Assembly: GCA_030054025.1 (NCBI GenBank)
Contig: JASGCQ010000021.1
Location: 1 to 32,688, forward strand
Direction: 5' to 3'
DNA: 32,688 nt
Source of the DNA: Phycisphaerales bacterium
GTDB taxonomy: Bacteria > Bacteroidota > Bacteroidia > Chitinophagales > Chitinophagaceae
The notes under the pieces are model-generated. The model saw nothing but the letters and a program-made list of their open reading frames with translations. It searched no databases and was not told the origin of the DNA. Both the position numbers and the translations under genes were made by a program. Numbering within the stretch: the first letter of the stretch is position 1; each line of letters begins with the position of its first letter. Shown piece by piece: positions 1 through 7,156 of this stretch.

Positions 1-44
1 AGGGTAAAGTGTCTCGTAGTATAACAGATGGGGGTAAAGTATCA
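1..44. mobile_element. Possible terminal end of an IS21-like element (partial, runs off left edge)
   Basis: Read on the minus strand from 44 towards 1, the sequence starts TGATACTTTACCCCC and repeats ACTTTACCC about 31 bases further on, so GGGTAAAGT occurs at 2-10 and 33-41 on the plus strand. A TG/CA terminus followed by short spaced repeats ending in a C run is the style of IS21-family ends. No transposase is inside the window. The family assignment is an inference from the end pattern only. Confidence 0.3.
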
Positions 45-96
45 GATTAGCCCTTACCTAAACAAATAGAAGTCGCTACACAACAAGAACAAAGAA

Positions 97-134
97 CACC
101 CATCGTAATCAAATACCGTGGGTGATTTTTTTTT
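97..134 (+). terminator. Rho-independent terminator for a gene left of the window
   Basis: CACCCA (97-102) pairs with TGGGTG (119-124), and a run of nine T follows at 126-134. The orientation suits a plus-strand transcript coming from outside the window. The stem is short (6 bp plus a possible wobble pair) and the loop is 16 nt. The rest of 1-222 shows no coding potential that I can support. Confidence 0.5.
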
Positions 135-222
135 AAAGGCTTTACTGGTAAGGGTTTTAGCACAAAAAATGTTTAAAAAAAGATTGCTTTTTATTTGCTT
201 ATTTTAGAATAGAATTAGAATT

Positions 223-891
223 TTACTCCTCAATAACTAAGCTTTCCAAATTAGCCCCCAAATCCATCAATATTTTGGATAAATCTTTGACAAAAGCATC
301 AGGACCGCAGAGATAAAAATACTGGCTAAAATCTTTGATAGCGGCAATAAGGTAATTGCGGTCAATGCGATTGTAGCCAAATCCGATTTTGTTTTCGTGC
401 GAGAAAAAAGGAATTAAATCGGTTTTCAACATTTTTTGCAATTCTTGAAACATAATGACATCTTCAACAGTACGATTTGAGTAAATCAGTTTGTTGCCTC
501 TCAATTGCTGTGCTTTGTACAAATGACGGAATATGGAAAGAAATGGCGTAATGCCCGAACCTCCCGCCAAAAAGACTCCAGGACCTTTATAGTTGATCGC
601 ACCAAAAGGCTCACCAATAATGAGTTCTGCTCCCGCATTGGTCTTCCCTAATTGATAAGTTACCCCTTTGCGAGCGGGATATATTTTTACCATCAACTCC
701 AAATAGTTTTGGCTATTGAGGTTGGTAAAAGTGAAGGGGCGCAATTTATCCTTCCATTCGGGTAAATTAATCGCTACTTCGGCCCCCTGGCCTGGTACAA
801 AAACATATTCAGGCGGCTTTTCTACAATAAAACGTTTGACATCATGATTGATAAATTCGGCATCTAAAATTTTGACTAAGTATTGCCCCAC
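223..891 (-). CDS. FAD/NAD(P)-binding oxidoreductase, flavodoxin/ferredoxin reductase-like
   Basis: This 222-residue protein is built like the ferredoxin-NADP reductase family, which passes electrons between NAD(P)H and an FAD-bound acceptor. The N-terminal half is the flavin barrel, with RPFTFTN (residues ~51-57) in the position of the RxYS FAD motif. The C-terminal half is the nicotinamide-binding fold, with GGSGITPF (~110-117), a YSNR segment and the terminal CGPDAF motif. No iron-sulfur or globin domain is attached, so its redox partner is not visible. The start is GTG at 891: an in-frame stop lies two codons upstream and no ATG is near. It follows the META-domain gene by 33 bases on the same strand, so the two may be co-transcribed. 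The family is clear; the substrate is unknown. Confidence 0.85.
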   Translation of the reverse strand: MGQYLVKILDAEFINHDVKRFIVEKPPEYVFVPGQGAEVAINLPEWKDKLRPFTFTNLNSQNYLELMVKIYPARKGVTYQLGKTNAGAELIIGEPFGAINYKGPGVFLAGGSGITPFLSIFRHLYKAQQLRGNKLIYSNRTVEDVIMFQELQKMLKTDLIPFFSHENKIGFGYNRIDRNYLIAAIKDFSQYFYLCGPDAFVKDLSKILMDLGANLESLVIEE

Positions 892-924
892 CTGTTATTT
901 TTTATTGTTGTATTGATAATAGTA

Positions 925-1383
925 TTAACGTTTTTTCATTACTCGAGTGAATTGCACGACTCCTCTATCTCCCGCTATAAAATCAAGTTTATCATTTTCG
1001 GGAAAAGCAAAAGTCTGCACCTTACCCAATGCCTCCATAAATTTTTGTTCTCCCTCTCCTTCGCAAGCCATCAACGTCTGTACCAAAGGTTTAGTGAATA
1101 TGATTTTGTTGCCTTCAATTTTTATTGGTCCAGAAAAAGTATTACAGCTGTTATTGCCCGTGATTTGAATACGCTTAGGGTCAAAATTGATTTTGGGTTT
1201 ATTGCCCTTATACAATTGCTCCATATTTACACCCTCAATATAGCTAAGTTCCCAAAAGCCTGCCAAGCTGGGCGGAGGCGTTTTGCGTACAGCATGTGGA
1301 GGATTTTTTTTCTTGCTCTGGGCTATGGATTGTTGGGCTGTGGGGCAGGTCAAAAGCATCAACAATACAATTGATTTTTTCAT
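925..1383 (-). CDS. META domain-containing secreted protein (HslJ-like)
   Basis: This 152-residue protein starts with a Sec signal peptide (MKKSIVLLMLL..., likely cleaved after IAQ near residue 22) and carries one META domain from ~45 to 150. The hallmarks are GFWELSYIEG at the domain start, a central GNNSCNTFSG segment, and TLMACEGEGEQKF followed by a hydrophobic C-terminal strand. META domains occur in HslJ, linked to novobiocin resistance and heat shock in E. coli, and in many periplasmic or surface proteins; the biochemical role is not settled. It lies directly upstream of the flavin reductase gene and diverges from rluF across an 83-base spacer holding a promoter element for each direction. 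Localisation is inferred from the signal peptide. Confidence 0.85.
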   Translation of the reverse strand: MKKSIVLLMLLTCPTAQQSIAQSKKKNPPHAVRKTPPPSLAGFWELSYIEGVNMEQLYKGNKPKINFDPKRIQITGNNSCNTFSGPIKIEGNKIIFTKPLVQTLMACEGEGEQKFMEALGKVQTFAFPENDKLDFIAGDRGVVQFTRVMKKR

Positions 1384-1409
1384 TTGGTGCGTTTATTATT
1401 TTAATGCTA

Positions 1410-1417
1410 CAAACTTA
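1410..1417 (-). promoter_or_regulatory. Bacteroidota -7 promoter element for the META-domain gene
   Basis: On the minus strand this reads TAAGTTTG, an exact match to TAnnTTTG. Transcription would start about five bases downstream, leaving a leader of roughly 20 nt before the ATG at 1383. I see no well-spaced -33 TTG. Confidence 0.45.
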
Positions 1418-1433
1418 TTCCTTTTTAGTCAAT

Positions 1434-1441
1434 TATCTTTG
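1434..1441 (+). promoter_or_regulatory. rluF: Bacteroidota -7 promoter element for rluF
   Basis: TATCTTTG matches TAnnTTTG exactly. The expected transcription start near 1446 leaves about 20 nt before the TTG start codon at 1467, which supports that start. It sits back to back with the minus-strand element at 1410-1417. Confidence 0.5.
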
Positions 1442-1466
1442 CTAAAATCATTTCAAAAAAAGCAAC

Positions 1467-2363
1467 TTGGATTCTTTTTCTATTAGTCTCAATAAATTTA
1501 TCAGCGATACGGGCTATTGCTCTCGTCGCGAAGCCGACAATTTGATTAAAGCGGGCAGAGTGTTCATCAACGATGAAGTAGCACAAATGGGCAATCGCTA
1601 TGATGTTGGTGATGTAGTAGAAGTAGATGGCAGCATCATCAAGCCACCCAAAAAAGACAAACTCGTTTACATTGCACTGCACAAACCCGCAGGCATTACC
1701 ACCACATCTGAGGCACATATTCCAGGCAATATCATTGCTTTTGTGAAACATCCTAAACGTATTTTTCCGATTGGAAGGCTGGATAAAGATTCGGAAGGAC
1801 TTATTTTCCTGACCAATGATGGGGATATTGTCAATAAAATTTTGCGAGCTGGCAACAAGCATGAGAAAGAATATGAAGTGCGTGTAGGCAAACCTGTAGC
1901 CGAAGGTTTTGTAGCCAAAATGAGCAGCGGTGTAGCCATTTTAGATACGGTGACCGCTCCTTGCAAGGTACACATGACTGGTCGCTCGACCTTCAAAATA
2001 ACCCTCACCCAAGGGCTCAACCGACAAATACGCCGTATGTGCGAAGCACTTGGTTACAATGTATTGACGCTGCGCAGAACAAGGATTATGAATATTAGCT
2101 TGGGTACATTGCCATTGGGTAAATGGCGCAATTTGAGCGATGCTGAAATAGCGGAACTGAAAGCATCTGTTGCCTATTCCGACAAAACCTCTACCGCTTC
2201 GCCCAAAGCAAAAAAAGTAAAGCAAGCAATCGTAAAACCTAAGGCTATAGCAGAGCCTATCGAAACGAAAGCTAAGGTAAAAGCGAAAGAAGAAATTCTA
2301 GACCCTAAAAAGATAAAATCTGGTTCGTATAAAGATTTTAGACAGAAAGGAAGAACACGATAA
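1467..2363 (+). CDS. rluF: 23S rRNA pseudouridine synthase RluF
   Basis: This 298-residue enzyme isomerises a uridine of 23S rRNA (U2604 in E. coli) to pseudouridine. An S4 RNA-binding domain fills residues ~8-55 (LNKFISDTGYCSRREAD). The RsuA/RluB/E/F catalytic domain follows, with the catalytic-Asp motif PIGRLDKDSEGLIFLTNDGD around 106-125 and the late motif QGLNRQIRRMCEALGY at ~182-197. The sequence tracks E. coli RluF closely from memory, including LRAGNKHEKEYEV and LGTLPLGKWR. A lysine-rich low-complexity tail (~230-298) extends past the catalytic fold, as in other RluF proteins. The start is TTG at 1467: a stop lies seven codons upstream with no ATG between, and the S4 domain begins at once. 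Confidence 0.93.
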   Translation: MDSFSISLNKFISDTGYCSRREADNLIKAGRVFINDEVAQMGNRYDVGDVVEVDGSIIKPPKKDKLVYIALHKPAGITTTSEAHIPGNIIAFVKHPKRIFPIGRLDKDSEGLIFLTNDGDIVNKILRAGNKHEKEYEVRVGKPVAEGFVAKMSSGVAILDTVTAPCKVHMTGRSTFKITLTQGLNRQIRRMCEALGYNVLTLRRTRIMNISLGTLPLGKWRNLSDAEIAELKASVAYSDKTSTASPKAKKVKQAIVKPKAIAEPIETKAKVKAKEEILDPKKIKSGSYKDFRQKGRTR

Positions 2364-2704
2364 TACCGCTGTAACATCTAAATGAACCTCAGCACTTTTT
2401 AGTAGTTTTCTTAGTTTTTTTATTTGATAATCCAACGCTATGTTCACGAAGCTTTTCACAAAGGCTCACAAAGGATTTTTGCAAGAAAAAAGAATGGAGC
2501 AAATTAGATGCTTAATGTGTATAAAACGAAAAGAACTTGCTTCTTATCGGAGCATGTTCTCTTTGAAGTGAAAATCATTTTAGCAACTAATTTCAATATT
2601 AAGTAAGTAATAAAATTCTCTGTCATGTTGAGCCTGACAAAGCATACAGGCAGAGAATTTTATTGCAAATTGTAGTAGTTAAATCGGTATAAAATATACT
2701 TTGA
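2364..2704. other. Intergenic region between convergent genes, no gene seen
   Basis: This spacer separates the rluF stop from the AIM24-family stop. It contains a tandem 9-mer TCACAAAGG (2456-2464 and 2466-2474) and a perfect 14-bp inverted repeat (2609-2664, listed separately). I find no open frame with a plausible start and domain on either strand. The composition resembles decayed repetitive intergenic DNA. Confidence 0.6.
2609..2664. repeat. 14-bp inverted repeat hairpin, bidirectional terminator or REP-like element
   Basis: AATAAAATTCTCTG (2609-2622) is matched perfectly by CAGAGAATTTTATT (2651-2664) around a 28-base loop. Wobble and GC pairs can extend both ends. It lies between convergent genes, where a two-way terminator would be useful, but the arms lack a GC-rich core and a clean T tract. 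The loop text TCATGTTGAGCCTGACAAAG resembles the TCATGCTGAGC-type motif I recall as a dispersed intergenic repeat in Bacteroidota genomes. That link is from memory. Confidence 0.6.
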
Positions 2705-3499
2705 TTAAATCCCGTCACCATCCAGCAAATTGCCCAAACCACCGAGGATACTACCCTCTTCCTTACGTTTGTAAGTACCATAAGTCAAAATTCTACTTGC
2801 TAAGCGGCTGATGGGTAAGGTTTGAATCCAAACTTTTCCGGGACCACGCAATGTTGCAAAAAATACGCCTTCGCCGCCAAATAAGGTGTTTTTGATACCA
2901 CCTACAAATTGAATATCGTAAGACACACCATGTGTGAAGGCTACAATACATCCTGTATCAATCTTTAATAATTCACCTGCTTGCAATTCGCGCTCTATAA
3001 CATGCCCTCCTGCGTGTACAAAAGCCATTCCGTCACCTTCCAACTTTTGCATAATGAATCCTTCGCCACCAAATAATCCTGTACCCAATTTGCGCTGAAA
3101 CTCGATACCGATGGAAACTCCTTTTGCGGCACAAAGAAAACTATCCTTTTGGCAAGTTACTCTGCCACCAAGGCGCATCAAGTCTAAAGGAATGATTTTG
3201 CCCGGATAAGGAGAAGCAAAAGAAACATGCTTTTTGCCTGCCCCCATATTGGTATAAGTGGTCATAAACAAACTTTCCCCTGTCAATACACGCTTACCAG
3301 CACTCAAGAGTTTGCCAAAGAAATTGGTATTGGGACCGCTGTTGCTGCCATCTCCAAAAATGGTGGACATTTCAATTTCGTCGTCCATCATCATAAAAGA
3401 GCCTGCTTCGGCTACTGCGGTTTCGTTGGGGTCGAGTTCTATCTCAACGTACTGCATTTCTTCGCCAATAATTCTGTAATCAATTTCGTGGTTGTTCAT
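2705..3499 (-). CDS. TIGR00266/AIM24 family protein
   Basis: This 264-residue protein matches the TIGR00266/AIM24 family of beta-rich proteins. Recognisable stretches are AVAEAGSFMMMDD near residue 30, the conserved GESLFMTTYTN (~75-85), the glycine-rich GTGLFGGEGFIMQKLEGDGM (~140-160), HAGGHVIERELQAGE, and a second FGGEGVFFATLRGPGKVWIQTLP block (~208-230). The tail GGLGNLLDGDGI is acidic and glycine-rich. No signal peptide or membrane segment is seen, so it is probably cytoplasmic. The family is conserved in bacteria, archaea and mitochondria, with no agreed biochemical function in bacteria. It stands alone: convergent with rluF, and about 85 bases downstream of the end of the M1-peptidase gene is its own start. 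Confidence 0.85.
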   Translation of the reverse strand: MNNHEIDYRIIGEEMQYVEIELDPNETAVAEAGSFMMMDDEIEMSTIFGDGSNSGPNTNFFGKLLSAGKRVLTGESLFMTTYTNMGAGKKHVSFASPYPGKIIPLDLMRLGGRVTCQKDSFLCAAKGVSIGIEFQRKLGTGLFGGEGFIMQKLEGDGMAFVHAGGHVIERELQAGELLKIDTGCIVAFTHGVSYDIQFVGGIKNTLFGGEGVFFATLRGPGKVWIQTLPISRLASRILTYGTYKRKEEGSILGGLGNLLDGDGI

Positions 3500-3584
3500 T
3501 TCTTTTAGTTTTAAATTTTAGGAAGGTAAAAGTATTTAATAGAACTTTTGTTTGAAGATTTTTGGATGAAATTTCGGCGAAAAA

Positions 3585-5222
3585 TCAGCGAATCTCTTTT
3601 AGTGCATGCAGAAAAGTTGGAGGAAATGCAATAGCAGATTGCCTATCCGTCAGTGCCATTTTTTGCCAATGAGCATTTGCTTTTAGGGTTGCTTTTTGCT
3701 TGTCCACCTCTATGGGTATGGGTAATTCAAATCCTTCGACCACATTACTCAATCTATATTCCAACATTTTTCCTTTCCTTCTCCATTGCAGTTCGGGAAT
3801 CATCGTTGTACGTAAATATTGGTCAAAAATGGGCTGTAATTGCAAGCCCGAGAAGCCAATGATGAACTCTTCCATTTGCTTGCTCGTAATCTGCTTGTGG
3901 TAGAATGTATCATTCATTTTGTGCAACATTGCTCTGAATTGATCATCATCATTCATCAGCAGTCGGATGCTATGAACCAAAGCACTAGCCTTGTCGTATT
4001 TGTCGCCGCTGCCGGCATCACTCACGCCATAATTGCCTATCACAGGGCGGTCGTTGCTGATGTTTTTCCACTCCCCTCTTGTATAAGCAAAAGCCTTTTC
4101 TTTTCCCCACCAGTATTCGGCAAAGAGTGTTTCGGAATAAGTAGTAAACCCTTCATGAATCCAGTTGTCGGCGATATCGGCAGCCGTAATACTGTTGCCA
4201 AACCATTCGTGTCCGCTCTCATGCACAATAATGAAATCGAACAAAAGCCCCACACCAGTGCCGCTGCGGTCTTTGCCCCGATAGCCCATTTGGTAGTTGT
4301 TGCCGTAGGCAATGGCACTTTGGTGTTCCATGCCCAAGAAGGGAGCTTCTACTATTTTATAGCCATCTTCGTAAAAAGGATATGGTCCAAACCAATATTC
4401 AAAGGCCTCCAACATTTTTTTGACTTGCTTAAAATTTTCTTTTGCTCGGGTTTCATTATAGAGAAGCGGAAAATAATATATATTCAAAATTTCTTTTTTT
4501 CCTAGAAAAGTATCATATTGGAAACCATAAACACCTGAATAAAAAGTTGCATTATAGGTGTTGATAGGGTTTTTAATCAACCAATGAAATTGAGCATCAT
4601 AATTATCATATCGCCCAGCATTTAGGCGCCCATTGCTAATTAAATTATATCCTACCTGAAATGGTATAATTTCCATCCCACTGTCCGGCTCATCTCCTTG
4701 ATAATCTTTACAAGGCCACCAAGAACTTGCTCCAAGTCCCTGACAAGCTACCGAAATCCAAGGATTACCAAGGCTGTCCTTTGTCCAGATAAAACCGCCA
4801 TCCCAAGGGGGTGTTACCGCTTCTCGGGGTTTACCATGGTAGTACAAAGTGAGGTTGTAGTTTTCTTGAGGTCGGTCTTTGGCAAAAGTAAAATCGAGCC
4901 AATACACGTTTCCTTCACGCATAAAGGTGACTTTTGTATCACGCTCTAAAAAAGCAGAATCAAGTACCATTGGCTCTTGCAAGTCAATTTGCATCGAATC
5001 TCTTTCTTTATCCAAAATTGTAAATTGAATGGTATTTGAACCACTAATTGTTCTAGCGGCTGGATCAATGCTAAACTCAAGTTTATAATGCTGCACATCC
5101 CACCAATCTCTACCTCGTCCATTGCTACCCCCTAAAGTATCTTGTCGGTTAAAAGCAAACAGGGCATTTGCGGTAAGCAAACACCCTGTCAGTAGGCCGA
5201 AAAATTTGTGCACCCAATGCAT
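3585..5222 (-). CDS. M1 family metallopeptidase (secreted, gluzincin)
   Basis: This 545-residue zinc peptidase begins with a signal peptide (about residues 1-23, ending LFAF), so it acts in the periplasm or outside the cell. An aminopeptidase N-like beta domain fills roughly 35-235. The catalytic domain has HESGH (His334, Glu335, His338) and, 19 residues on, the third zinc ligand Glu357 in NWIHEGF, giving the HExxH-x18-E signature. The exopeptidase motif, usually GAMEN or GGMEN, reads GMEHQ here, so the final Asn is replaced. The C-terminal helical domain is short. The ATG shares its A with the stop of the upstream FKBP gene (TAATG), a sign of translational coupling and the end of a long operon. 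Confidence 0.92.
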   Translation of the reverse strand: MHWVHKFFGLLTGCLLTANALFAFNRQDTLGGSNGRGRDWWDVQHYKLEFSIDPAARTISGSNTIQFTILDKERDSMQIDLQEPMVLDSAFLERDTKVTFMREGNVYWLDFTFAKDRPQENYNLTLYYHGKPREAVTPPWDGGFIWTKDSLGNPWISVACQGLGASSWWPCKDYQGDEPDSGMEIIPFQVGYNLISNGRLNAGRYDNYDAQFHWLIKNPINTYNATFYSGVYGFQYDTFLGKKEILNIYYFPLLYNETRAKENFKQVKKMLEAFEYWFGPYPFYEDGYKIVEAPFLGMEHQSAIAYGNNYQMGYRGKDRSGTGVGLLFDFIIVHESGHEWFGNSITAADIADNWIHEGFTTYSETLFAEYWWGKEKAFAYTRGEWKNISNDRPVIGNYGVSDAGSGDKYDKASALVHSIRLLMNDDDQFRAMLHKMNDTFYHKQITSKQMEEFIIGFSGLQLQPIFDQYLRTTMIPELQWRRKGKMLEYRLSNVVEGFELPIPIEVDKQKATLKANAHWQKMALTDRQSAIAFPPTFLHALKEIR

Positions 5223-6187
5223 TATTTATTTGGAGTAGCTGTTTTGTAAATATTCAATACTTCAACATCAAAAATCAGGATACCGTTTTTAGGAATTTCG
5301 GGCCCTGGGCTTCTTTCGCCATAAGCCATAGGGCTAGGGATATACAAGGTTGCTTTAGAACCTTTTTTCATCAAGCCTACACCAATATCCCAACCAGGTA
5401 TTACTTGACCTTGTGCCAATTTGAAACTAAAAGGCATTACATGATGAAAATTGGAGTCCACATTCGAATCGAAGGTTTTACCTTCAATCGTTTTGCCAGT
5501 ATAGTTTACCACTACAGAATCTCCTGCACGAGCAGTATCTCCAGTACCTACTTTGTTCATTTTGTAGTACAAGCCGGTCATGTGTCTGCTGGCATTAATT
5601 TTATTTTTGGCAAAATAAGATTTCAATGTTTTTTCATCCGATTCCATTTGGGCTTTTCCTTTAGCGGCTTTTTCTTTAAAGGCATCGGCTTGTTTCTTTT
5701 GTTTCACCACTACTACGTCTTGGTCAAACCACATTCCGGTACCTTTTTTCATCCAAGGCAATTCGGGTGCTCCACGACCTAATACAGTATCGAGTGGCAT
5801 ACGGAAAGTAGCACTGTCGCCTTCGGTCAATAATTGGAAACCATCCATCAAATCGAAAGTTGGGAATTGTGAAGGACGTATTTGGATTTCAAATGGTTCG
5901 TTGTTGTTGACCATACGTGAGCTAAACAATATGCTATCGCCTACGCGTGCACGGGTGTGTATGGTAATAAAATCGCCGATAGTAGGCGTTTTGCCTGTGG
6001 CATCATTCCAAATACGATAGAGCATACCATTGCTAATTTCTGTCCAACCGTTTACCGTTTCTCCGGTAGTAACAGGGTTGGCTAAAAAACCTTGACGATT
6101 AGGGTCTGGCTTGTCTTGTGCATAAGAATCACCAACTACTGCAAATAAACCAAGTGAAAATAAAACTATTTTTTTCATTGAATTCAT
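5222..6187 (-). CDS. FKBP-type peptidyl-prolyl isomerase, first of three paralogues (most diverged)
   Basis: This 321-residue exported protein has a signal peptide ending SYAQ near residue 24. A degenerate FKBP-like domain spans ~45-165, a charged helical linker follows (KQADAFKEKAAKGKA...), and a canonical FKBP domain covers ~205-317. The C-terminal domain holds the expected NYTGK, GKTFDSN, VIPGWDIG and SPMAYG segments of the proline-isomerase pocket. The N-terminal domain keeps the fold-like pattern (GDFITIHTRARVGDSILF) but lacks the GW and AYG motifs, so it is probably non-catalytic. The first ATG at 6187 gives MNSMKK; the ATG at 6178 (MKKIVLF) is an equally good start. Its stop overlaps the M1 peptidase start by one base. 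The role is inferred to be folding of periplasmic or outer-membrane proteins. Confidence 0.92.
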   Translation of the reverse strand: MNSMKKIVLFSLGLFAVVGDSYAQDKPDPNRQGFLANPVTTGETVNGWTEISNGMLYRIWNDATGKTPTIGDFITIHTRARVGDSILFSSRMVNNNEPFEIQIRPSQFPTFDLMDGFQLLTEGDSATFRMPLDTVLGRGAPELPWMKKGTGMWFDQDVVVVKQKKQADAFKEKAAKGKAQMESDEKTLKSYFAKNKINASRHMTGLYYKMNKVGTGDTARAGDSVVVNYTGKTIEGKTFDSNVDSNFHHVMPFSFKLAQGQVIPGWDIGVGLMKKGSKATLYIPSPMAYGERSPGPEIPKNGILIFDVEVLNIYKTATPNK

Positions 6188-6226
6188 TGTGTTTTTATGT
6201 TTTTAGAGGATTTGATATACTAGAGC

Positions 6227-7114
6227 TTATTTAAAACTAACAAGTTCTACATCAAAAATCAAAATACCGTTGGCGGGTATTTTTGGGCTTGGGCTTTGTG
6301 CGCCATAGGCCATAGTGCTGGGGATGTATAAGGTAGCTTTTGCTCCTTTGTTGAGCAAGGCAATACCTTCGTCCCAGCCGGCGATTACTTGATGTTGACC
6401 TAGATTGAAGGTAAATGGTTCTACGTGTTGAAATTGAGGATCTACGTTGCTGTCAAAAACAGAACCATCAGTAATATTTTTTCCAGTATAATTTACCGTT
6501 ACAGATTGACCCGTAGTTGCATTAGAACCTTCACCTTTTTTTGTAATTACATAGTACAAGCCTGAAGCTGTTTTTTGAGCTTTGATGTTGTTTTTTGCAA
6601 AATATTCGGTCAAAATTTTATCGTCTGTTTGCGCTTGATTGGCAGCAGCGTTCTTCACTTCTGCTTCGAATTGCTCTTTTGTTTTGATGGATTTTAGAGC
6701 AAATTGATATTGGATTTTGTCTGTTGCTTTTGCGAAAGTCAATTGTTTTAAAGCATTTGAATCCAATTCGGTACGAATCACCACGCTATCACCCACGGTA
6801 AGCATCATCAACACTTCAGTTGGGTCCATTTTTTTGTTCGGATTCGGATTTTGTTGCATCGGAATTTCCATGGGTTTTCCGGCATTCGCTTTGTAGGAGT
6901 CAAACATTATGCTGTCTCCTATTTTTACCGTGTAATTGCATTGGATCATATCTCCGATTTTCGGTGTTTGTGTACCTGGTGCATCTTTGATAAATTTATA
7001 CTCAATACCATCTTTGGTTGTTTTGAAACCGGTGTTTGAGGTTTTGGCTGTTTGGGCAATAGCATTATGAGCTAAGGCAGAAATTCCCAATAAGCATACA
7101 GCTATCTTTTTCAT
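6227..7114 (-). CDS. FKBP-type peptidyl-prolyl isomerase, second of three paralogues
   Basis: This 295-residue protein has a signal peptide (MKKIAVCLLGISALAHNAIA, cut near residue 21), a degenerate FKBP-like domain at ~33-150, a linker rich in Gln, Glu and Ala, and a catalytic FKBP domain at ~187-295. The catalytic part shows VNYTGK, DGSVFDSN, QVIAGWDEG and STMAYG. It is very close to the next paralogue at protein level, and the linker regions share long stretches of identical DNA. This points to a recent tandem duplication. It sits 39 bases upstream of the first copy and 42 bases downstream of the third on the same strand. It should be periplasmic. Confidence 0.93.
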   Translation of the reverse strand: MKKIAVCLLGISALAHNAIAQTAKTSNTGFKTTKDGIEYKFIKDAPGTQTPKIGDMIQCNYTVKIGDSIMFDSYKANAGKPMEIPMQQNPNPNKKMDPTEVLMMLTVGDSVVIRTELDSNALKQLTFAKATDKIQYQFALKSIKTKEQFEAEVKNAAANQAQTDDKILTEYFAKNNIKAQKTASGLYYVITKKGEGSNATTGQSVTVNYTGKNITDGSVFDSNVDPQFQHVEPFTFNLGQHQVIAGWDEGIALLNKGAKATLYIPSTMAYGAQSPSPKIPANGILIFDVELVSFK

Positions 7115-7156
7115 AGGAGATTTTTGAAAATTAGTTAGGTAAAAAAGGATTTAGAC

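Noticed and set aside
883..1374. Plus-strand open frame of 163 codons
   Set aside because: It is antisense to the META-domain gene, which has a signal peptide and domain motifs; the plus-strand product has no recognisable feature.
3840..4505. Plus-strand open frame of 221 codons
   Set aside because: It lies opposite the catalytic domain of the M1 peptidase, whose zinc motif proves the minus-strand reading.
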